DNA of 64,000 nucleotides from Oenanthe sinensis (Eukaryota > Streptophyta > Magnoliopsida > Apiales > Apiaceae). Where the stretch lies: the NCBI GenBank assembly GCA_028671895.1, contig CM053799.1:43525455-43589454 (forward strand). Direction: 5' to 3'. The translations under genes were made by a program, and so were the position numbers. Shown here piece after piece: positions 56,881 to 64,000 of the stretch (within the stretch, counting starts at the first letter, position 1; each line of letters starts with the position of its first letter). The notes under the pieces were generated by a model. That model had not been told where the DNA came from. It saw nothing but the letters and a program-made list of their open reading frames with translations, and did not search any database.

Positions 56881-58264
56881 GTATCTAGACAGTGGATGTT
56901 GTAAGTACATGACATGAGATATGTCCCTGCTCATAAAGTTTGTGGAAAAGGCTGAATGTCCCTGCTCATAAAGTTTGTGGAAAAGGCTGACCCAGGAGTT
57001 ACTTTTAGAGATAACAGCAAAGGTTTTACTATGGGATATGACTCAATTGTAAGTGAAAATGTTATCATTGAACTTGTATCACTAGTTGATGGATTGAAGC
57101 ATAAGATGTTACATATTAGTCAACTGTGTGATAATGGAAATGGTGTATAGTTTTGAACCAGATCATGCATCACAACCAACAAAGAATTTTGGTGAAATTC
57201 TCTTAACTGGTGGAAGAAAAGGAAATGTCTATGTGGCTGACTTCAACTCTGTAAAGGAAAACACTATGACATGTCTACTCAGCAAGGGCAATACAGATGA
57301 AAGTTGGATTTGGCACAAAAAACTAGCCCATTTAAATTTCAAAGCCATGAATCAATTGGTTAAAAAGAATTTGGTTAGAGGCATTCCACAGATGGAATTC
57401 ACCAAGGATGGTTTGTGTTATTCTTGTCAAAAAGGACAACAAAAGAAGGCATCATTCAAATTAAAGTCAGAATCATCAATTGACAAGCCATTATCAACAT
57501 TCTTCACATGATTGCACATGATTTTATTTGGTCCTGTCAACATAATGTCAATTGCCAAAAATAAATGTGTTTTACTAATTGTGGATGATTTCACAAGATA
57601 TACATGGGTACACTTCTTACATTCCAAGAATGAGGCAAACAAATTCATTATCAATCATGTAAAGAATATTGACAATGACACTGAATGGATGTCAAGAAAA
57701 TAAGGAGTGATAATGGTACTGAATTTAGGAATGCAATAATGATAGAATGCTGTGAAAAAAGGTATCAATCATAATTTCCCTGCTCCTAGAACTCCCCAAT
57801 AGAATGGAGTTGTTGAAAAGAAAAACAGAATCTTAATCGAAGCTGCTATAACTATGTTAGAAAAAGCCTAATTACCCACATATTTCTGGGCAGAAGCAAT
57901 TAAAACTGCATGCTACATTCAGAATATCTCTATGGTCAATAAACTACAAGGCAAAACTCTTTATCAATTGATGAAGAAAGACAAGAAGCCAACAATAAAT
58001 TTTCTTCATGTTTTTGGCTGCAAATGTTTTGTCATAAGAAATCAAGGTGAAAATTTGGGAAAATTTGAAGCCAAAGCTGATGAGGCTATATTTGTTGGAT
58101 ATGGAATAACAACCAAGACTTGCAGAGTCTACAGTACTAGATTACCCATTGTTATGGAATCTATGCATGTTGTCTTTGATGGCAAGAAGATTCAATGGTT
58201 TTTTGATGAAGGATACCATGAATCTTTGCATTTTGAGAATGAATCAACTGGTAATGATAAATAA
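56881..58264 (+). pseudogene. E2 protease and integrase, broken
   Basis: Protease starts WYLDSGCCKYMT (His lost) at about 56880. A 35-bp tandem duplication follows at 56921-56990. Then come FRDNSKGFTMGYD, GLKHKMLHISQLC and the zinc region at 57128-57511 (WIWHKKLAHLNF, CYSCQKGQQKK). The integrase core is 57512-57703 (HMILFGPVNIMS, VDDFTRYTWVHF): the first catalytic Asp appears as Ile (HMI instead of HMD). IRSDNGTEF follows near 57700-57725 in another frame. Then QNGVVEKKNR, WAEAIKTACYIQN and 57932-58264 (FLHVFGCKCFVI, EAIFVGY) make up the C-terminal part. Confidence 0.87.
56921..56990. repeat. 35-bp perfect tandem duplication in E2 protease
   Basis: Units 56921-56955 and 56956-56990 are identical, starting ATGTCCCTGCTC. 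It shifts the frame by two and is identical between units, so it is a young event. Confidence 0.97.
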
Positions 58265-60084
58265 ATTGATGATGAAGTGGAAATTCCAAGAAATCAAACA
58301 CCCAGAAATTCTCCATCAATTGATGTCAATACACCAATACATAACTTATCAGTTGATGATCATCAATCAACTGATAATACATCAATTGATAACCATTCAA
58401 TGGATAATAACTCTACTTAACAATCTTCAAGTAGAGTGTCCATCTCACGGAGAGGGTTATCAACCACACAATCACATCACAATGATCATAACAATGCAAA
58501 TGATCATGAAGCATCATCCTCAAGGACAAATTTACCTCCACGAAGGAAATGGACCAAAAGTCGTCCCTTTGAGTTGATTATTGGAAATGCAAATGATGGT
58601 GTCAAAACTAGAAATGCAACTCAAAATGAATGCTTGTATAATAGTTTCCTGTCTCAAGAAGAACAAAAAAGGATTGAAGAAACCTTGAATGATCCTGATT
58701 AGATAATAGCTACGCAAGAAGAGTTGGATCAGTTTGAAAGAAATAAGGTATGAAAACTGGTGCCAAAACCAAAGAACAAATCTGTTATTGGTACAAAATG
58801 GGTATTCAGAAATAAAATGGATGAAACTGATACAGTAACAAGAAACAAGGCAAGATTAGTGGCACTCACAAGAAAATGACATAGATTTTGATGAAACATT
58901 TGCACTTGTTACAAGATTGGAAGCTATCAGAATCTTTCTAGCATATGCTGCCCATGCTAATTTTAAGGTATACCAAATGTGTGTAAAAAGTACTTTTTTC
59001 AATGGAGAATTAGAAGAAGAAGTATATGTGGAATAACCTCCTAGTTTTGTGGATCCTGTTCATCCTGGATTTGTGTACTATCTTCTCAAAGCACTGTATG
59101 ATTTAAAACAAACACCTAGAGCCTAGTATGACACACTTTCTAAATTCTTGATTGAGAATCACTTCACAAGAGGTACTGTTGATAAAAATTTCTTTCATAG
59201 AAAGGTTAATGACTCTATTATTCTTGTTCAAATCTATATATATGGAATTATTTTTAGCTCAACTAATGAGAAACTTTGTCAAAAGTTTTCTAAGTTGATG
59301 TCGAGTAAATATGAAATGAGCATGATGGGAGAACTTAACTATTTTCTTGGTTTGCAAGTCAAACAAGTTAGAGATGTTATTTTCATAAATTAAACCAAAT
59401 ATATTTCTGACTTATTAAGGAAATTTGGAAATTTGATTTAAATGAATGTTCTTCTGCAAAAACTCACATGGCCACTGCAACTAAACTTGAATTGAATACT
59501 AAGGAAGCTAAAGTGGACATTTCAAGTTATAGAGGCATGGTTGGCTCATTATTATATTTAACTGCAAGTAGGCCAGACATAATATTTGTTACATGTCTTT
59601 GTGCTAGGTTTCAGGCTGATCTTAGAGAGTCTCATTTGATTGCTATAAAAATAATATTCAGATATCTCAAAGGAACACCAAATCTTTGCATTTAGTATCC
59701 TAGAGTCTCTGGATTTGATCTAATTGGTTATTCAGATGCAGACTATGCAGGTTACAAAATTGACATGAAAAGTACTACAGGCACTTGTCAATTTATAGGA
59801 AATAAGCTTGTGTCATGGTTTAGCAAAAAGCAAAATTCAGTGTCTACATCCACAATAGAGGTTGAATATATTGTTGCTGAAAGTTGTTGTGCACAAGTGT
59901 TATGGATGAGGAATCAACTCTTTGATTATGGATTTAACTTCAACAAAATTCTAATATTCTATGACAACACAAGTGCAGTTCCCATTACTGAAAATCAAAT
60001 TCAACAGACATTTTTATCAAACCATTAGATGAATCTACTTTTAATAGATTGGTCTGTGATTTAGGTATGCTTAATTATGTTTAA
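58265..60084 (+). pseudogene. E2 linker, reverse transcriptase and RNase H, broken
   Basis: 58265-58440 is a Ser-Ile-Asp-rich linker encoded by TCAATTGAT-type repeats. RT begins about 58770 (IGTKWVFRNKMDET, then FDETFALVTRLEAIRIFLAYAA) and continues through FFNGELEEEVYVE and ALYDLKQTPRA. The catalytic YVDD is replaced by YIYG at about 59235-59246. GELNYFLGLQV and SSYRGMVGSLLYLTASRPDI follow (59320-59580). RNase H from 59765: STTGTCQFIGNKLVSW, AESCCAQVLWMRNQ, YDNTSAVPI; then about 35 residues around the TKHI..YHFIREH motif are missing and the frame resumes at TDIFIKPLDESTFNRLV, ending at TAA near 60084. Confidence 0.87.
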
Positions 60085-60119
60085 TTTTTTAAATATGTGA
60101 CAAGTTAATTTTTTTTGTT

Positions 60120-60240
60120 ATTTTTTAATTATAGCCATTGATTATCATTATCTGTTGATTTTTCTATAATTAATTGATAAACTTTTTTATGTATCAATGG
60201 ATATTTTCAGCTATCGATAGATAAATATATCAATTTATGA
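60120..60240. repeat. ATCAATTGAT-type motifs between E2 pol and aORF
   Basis: At least six motifs: ATTGATTATCA, CTGTTGATT, TTAATTGATAA, TATCAATGGATA, TATCGATAGATA, TATCAATTTATGA. This is the same oligomer as in the E2 LTR, at the position equivalent to the E1 candidate internal promoter. Confidence 0.75.
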
Positions 60241-60249
60241 TATATTTCT

Positions 60250-62110
60250 TATGAGTTAAACAACTTTGTTGCCTACACAATTGTGGAAAAGGTATCCCGG
60301 GAATTTTACTCATTGATGAGATTTCTGGAAAGTTGCAAGGTGAAGAAGACACTGAAGGATGCACCCAAAATAATTTGTAAATTAGTGTAGGAATTTTGGG
60401 TCAGTGTTGAAGTTGCCAAGGATTGCTCAACCATTTCATTCACTTGCAAGGGAGATAAACATATTCTTACTACTTTCTTTATATATGAATGCTTAAATTT
60501 ACATGCTAATAATACTAATAAAGGACTAACAGATAGTGAAATCAGAAAAATCAGTTTAAGACAAGTAGTTAGGAAATATCTTAGGAAAAAATGGTCTTAC
60601 TTCTTTTATGCTATCATAAAATGCCTTAGTGGTAAGATTAGTAACTTTAATGCTATAACTACTAGTATGCAGGAAATTGCCTATAACATTTTGTTTGATA
60701 GATATTATAATTTTTCATCAATCATGTTAAATGAAATTGCTGGAAATTTGGGTAACAAGGCAAATAGGTCTAATCATGTTTAATAGCTAGATTTATAATG
60801 CTCTTTATTAACCATTTTATCAAGGATATTGAGATTGACAAGGAAACTGAAACCCTAGATTATTGGTTCCAAAATAAAAGAGTGTTCAAGGATTTGGTAA
60901 GGATTAATATCCACAGCAATGTGCATTTGATCTATCCAGAATGTGTTCAGGTATATCTCTCTACCTTAGCTTCTTCTCAACCTCAATCTTTTTTGCCTTC
61001 TGTGGCTATGGAGGGCGTTAACAATGACCCTAACCCTCCTACCCAAGCCACACAACCCATTCCAAAACCCAAGTCTAAGAAACCAACTTCTACAGGTTCC
61101 CAAAAGCCTACTGTTGTAAAATTAAGGAAAAGAAAGACACATGTTGATGTTGATAGACTAGTTGTAAGAATTACTGGTGAGAGAACTGGGGAAAATCAAG
61201 AAACCTAGAAGGATAAGGGGAGTGAGGGTGTGCAACCCAAACCTAGCCACTCCATAGTCTTTCAAAAGGATGTGGATGTTAACAAGGACGCAACCACGTC
61301 TCTATTGATATCCTCTCAAAAGGGTGTCAATATTGAAAAGAACCCATAACCAGGGGCATTGAACAAGGGTGGGGAAGAAAATTAAAAGAGAGGCTACTAC
61401 TAAAACTAGGGTAAAACTAGAGATGATTACAATGAAAGAATGAGATGTATTTATAGGCTAGGACTAGGGTTTTGGGTGGTGTTGGGTCAATCCCCACCAT
61501 TCAAATGAGGTGTTTGTTGGTAAAATCTACACCATTGATTTTTGATTCCATCCACCAACTTGCTCTTTTGTCTTTTTCTCCTCTTTACTTTGTTGGCTTC
61601 CTTTTCTTCCTTTTTTGTCCTTTCTAATCCATTCCTTCTCCTTTAATTATTTAATTTACTTATCTGCAAAATAAGGAAAATGCAATAAATTAACTAATAA
61701 AAATACGAAAGCGAGCAATAAAATAGGAATTAAAATATGTAAAATTATGCACTAATCAAAGCTTGAAGGAGAGTTTGGCCAATACCACAGATGTTTGTCA
61801 CATGGCTCTTGGTGATATTGATACTGATAGTGATGAAGAGCCAAGGATGAGCACTAATGATGGAAGCTTGGCTGATGCTGAGTCAAAAATTCTTTCTTAG
61901 TATAGGAGGGCCATGATTGAGGTGACCTTTGCAGACTCTGTACAAGGAAGAATTGTTACATGTTTCAGAGAACAATTAAAGATCAACAAGATGACAGTCA
62001 TATGAGTGAAAATGGAGTTGGACTCAATCAAAGGTTCCATCCCATCCACCAAAGATGCTTGGATTTCGATAGTTCACACTCATAGCAACCGTCAGAGCTT
62101 CAAATCAAAG
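60250..62110 (+). pseudogene. E2 aORF, broken
   Basis: Frame pieces: 60262-60790 (SREFYSLMRFLESCKVKKTL, then LRQVVRKYLRKKWSYFFYAI, AITTSMQEIAYNILFDRYYN) parallel the E1 globular part. 60798-61208 continues with a Pro/Lys-rich disordered region (KPKSKKPTSTGSQKPTVVKL). After an insertion at about 61370-61757 it resumes with LKESLANTTDVCHMALGDID and VTFADSVQGRIVTCFREQLK. Several stops. Same family as the E1 aORF and the E3 fragment. Confidence 0.7.
61370..61757. other. ~390-bp non-coding insertion in the E2 aORF
   Basis: Acidic/basic coding texture stops at about 61370 and resumes at about 61758 (CTTGAAGGAGAGTTTGGCC). The stretch between is pyrimidine-rich then A-rich, with GGACTAGGGTTTTGGG and a right part reading ACTAATAAAAATACGAAAGC. 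Probably a transposon or LTR fragment; no target duplication recognised. Confidence 0.5.
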
Positions 62111-62299
62111 AATTATTAAATGGTGATACTGTGAGACAGAAGAAGGAAATAGTTTGGTTACTTCGACTGTGTGTAATCGGTAAAACCCAAAGGCAAGTAT
62201 TTTCTCCTTGATCATCTTATACACTTTTATTTTCTATTTCACTTATTCATATCATGACAAATAGTTATTGTTCAGAGCTATTTGTGAATCTTAAATATT

Positions 62300-63433
62300 T
62301 TTATTATGCAACAGAGTTATTTGTTATTGGTACTCCTGATATTGGAAGTTGATTATAATAAACACATCATATCTTGTGTTATCGTAGTAAATAATAAGGA
62401 TATGGTCTGTATTTAAAATTAAGCATACCTTTGAGTTCGGTTGCTCTATTAGATTGGAAATTTTAGCGTAAGTGACTCCGTAGTTGGGTCCAGCATTTTT
62501 AGGAGGATATGGTAACCATTCCATCTTCCTATAGGCTAACATTACTTGCCTATTTGGTACCCATTATAGAGAATCCTTGTTATAACTATGGGTATAGAAA
62601 TGTACCGATAGACTATAAAGAGGTCCTATTGCTTTTAAACTGATCAGGTGGTAATAATGTTTATTATATATTGTATCCAATCCATATTGCTAGTGTGGCT
62701 ATTATATATTGTGATTCCGCAGATGATTCATTTTTATGACGTACTGCACTGTTTCATTTTTGATATAAACTGTGATTTATTTACTGTTCGATTTTCAGTA
62801 TAAACTGATTTACATTTCTGTTCTTTATTCTGGTATTCCAGTTTTATTTCAAATGCTTTATATATACTTGCTGAGCATTTCTTTGGCTCATTCTTGCTTT
62901 TCATCATACACTTTTCCAGACATGATGAGAAAATATTAGCCTTTCAGAAAAAATAGATTGACGAGATTTATCCGCGTAGCTCGGAAGAAGAAAGTAAGAT
63001 GTCCTTACGAAGAAGTTTTGATCCGGAAAGTTTGTATCTGGAGTAAGTTTTATTTATATAGTGGTATATTATATATTATATATATGGTTTGATATACAAT
63101 AGTGTCGACTGTTGGTATACTTTTTATCGAAGTTATACTGGTAATATAAATTTGGTTTAAAGAGATTGTTGAAATTAATTGTGGAATTTTATGGATGGGG
63201 TCACAAGCGAGATTTGATTTGATTATTTGAGATTTATAATAATTGATGTTTGGACTTTGGATTCTTGTTTCTAGAACTATAACCTAAAAGATCTTGGTAA
63301 TTGGGGTCATAGTTGTAGATTTCAGATATTGAATGACTATAGGCGGTTTAAAATATTATTGAACCTGTGATTTTATATTGAGGATTTTCACGTGACGTCC
63401 ATATCCCTAACCCCGGATTTGGGGGGTGTTACA
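62300..63433. repeat. LTR-like block ending ..GGGGGGTGTTACA (Ty3-type)
   Basis: The right edge CCCCGGATTTGGGGGGTGTTACA-like terminus ends at 63433; its reverse complement, TGTAACACCCCCC.., is typical of plant Ty3/Tekay-type LTR starts. It interrupts a copia LTR-end sequence that resumes at 63434 with CCCCCTCTGTATAG. The left edge is not certain and no partner LTR or internal sequence is visible, so it may be a solo LTR. No gene inside. Confidence 0.5.
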
Positions 63434-63471
63434 CCCCCCTCTGTATAGTTTCTGCACAACTCATTCATAAC
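63434..63471. other. Copia LTR-end remnant
   Basis: CCCCCTCTGTATAGTTTCTG followed by ..CATAACA matches the last 40 bp of the E1 LTRs (..CCCCCTGTATAGTTTCTGTAG..). No PBS follows, so this is an LTR end not attached to an element start. Confidence 0.6.
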
Positions 63472-63511
63472 ACAAACCTTAATGTCTATTTTCTTACCTT
63501 TAAATATATCT

Positions 63512-64000
63512 ATGGAAGACTATGATTGTGGTCTTGCACTTTAGGATATCATCTATGGACCTGAAAACATACAGGTTCAATTTCAAGCTGAAATAGAGCC
63601 ACAAATAGTTTCTTCTTCATCAACTTATATGAGTCATCTCAGAAAAAGAAAGAAACCTACTTGAAAAATAAGAGGAAGAAGTCAATGTAGTTCAGTGAGT
63701 GAACCCGCAGATCTGTCTCCACCTCATAAAAGATCAATAATTGAACCTGAGACAACTGCAGCCCCATCCTTATCCTCTCAACAGGATTTAGACTTTGACA
63801 TGACAATTCAACAGTCTATGGATTCATTCTATCAAGAGGATGAATCTATTGAAATTTGTCGTTCGGCCATGGGAACTTGTAAAGAGTCAAGCACACTGCT
63901 AGCACACACTCTAGTAGGACCTCCCATAATCCAAGATACACACATAGAAAAGAGCATAAAACATGATCAACAAAATGTTTTTGATACAAATCTGTTTGAT
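63512..64000 (+). pseudogene. aORF-like fragment running off the window
   Basis: From ATG 63512 one frame runs to the window end with two stops (TAG at about 63542, TGA at about 63662). It includes YGPENIQVQFQAEIEPQIVS, SHLRKRKKPT, SLSSQQDLDFDMTIQQSMDS and ESIEICRSAMGTCKESSTLL. The SSQQD plus basic-cluster texture resembles the middle of the E1 aORF (SISSQQDIVEKKKRKKH near 46960). Start and end of the gene are not in view. Confidence 0.5.

Larger units (their letters stand above)
53182..62300 (+). mobile_element. E2: + strand Ty1/copia element with aORF, 3' LTR not visible
   Basis: 5' LTR (about 53182-54339), PBS, gag, PR, IN, RT, RNase H (end 60084) and aORF (about 60250-62110, interrupted by an insertion). 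The left LTR edge near TGTGTGTTTGG is approximate because there is no second LTR to compare. The right part runs into LTR-like sequence of another element. Its pol sequence is closest to the RT fragment at 19745-20245. All genes are broken. Confidence 0.85.

Overview
This window is AT-rich nuclear DNA of a eudicot plant. It holds intron-containing genes with GT..AG junctions, plant Ty1/copia retrotransposons primed by a Met-tRNA-type primer-binding site (TGGTATCAGAGC and decayed forms), hAT-type MITEs and (TA)n microsatellites. There is no prokaryotic gene organisation. Which plant it is cannot be settled from the sequence alone.

The only intact host genes are two tandem, same-strand copies of a folate-biopterin transporter (BT1/FBT family, closest in character to plant FBT2). 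Copy A (coding 22420-26819) and copy B (coding 30783-35615) have the same five-exon structure with identical exon lengths (367, 260, 96, 171 and 600 nt), 497 aa each, differing at about 26 residues by eye. The duplicated unit runs from about 21.7 to 27.1 kb and again from about 30.3 to 35.9 kb. A decayed copia element lies between the copies. Copy B's first intron has gained a ~200-bp MITE and a ~1.03-kb foldback whose two arms carry the same short coiled-coil reading frame. A nucleoredoxin-like gene fragment without the catalytic CxxC lies on the minus strand at 20.25-20.66 kb.

Everything else is nested retrotransposon sequence. From left to right: (1) 1-4701, LTR-like sequence ending ..TTACA, abutting a broken copia pol (4704-5530, +). 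(2) 5.46-19.74 kb, minus-strand copia element E3: LTR 18302-19744, two tandem gag copies, pol, and a degraded additional ORF (aORF) that is itself tandemly duplicated and split by a solo LTR with target-site duplications. E3 sits in an older RT fragment (19745-20245). (3) 27.1-29.95 kb, E4, a decayed + strand LTR-PBS-gag. (4) 37621-51992, E1, a complete two-LTR copia element of 14.4 kb with gag, PR-IN-RT-RH and a very long 3' aORF preceded by a TATA-bearing region; a hAT MITE lies in its 5' LTR and a second copy of that MITE lies just downstream. (5) about 53.18-62.3 kb, E2, a + strand element of the same architecture whose 3' LTR is not visible. (6) 62.3-64 kb, another LTR-like block ending ..GGTGTTACA, then a copia LTR end and another aORF fragment that runs off the window.

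The most unusual theme is that each LTR type carries its own dense array of a short, often palindromic oligomer: TCGAGAAGT in E1/E4, ATCAATTGAT in E2, TGTGTCGAA in E3, GGAAGACTTT in the solo LTR. In E1 and E2 the same oligomer recurs between pol and the aORF, and in E2 it also runs through coding linkers of gag and pol. The retroelement proteins are all interrupted; none reads through intact.
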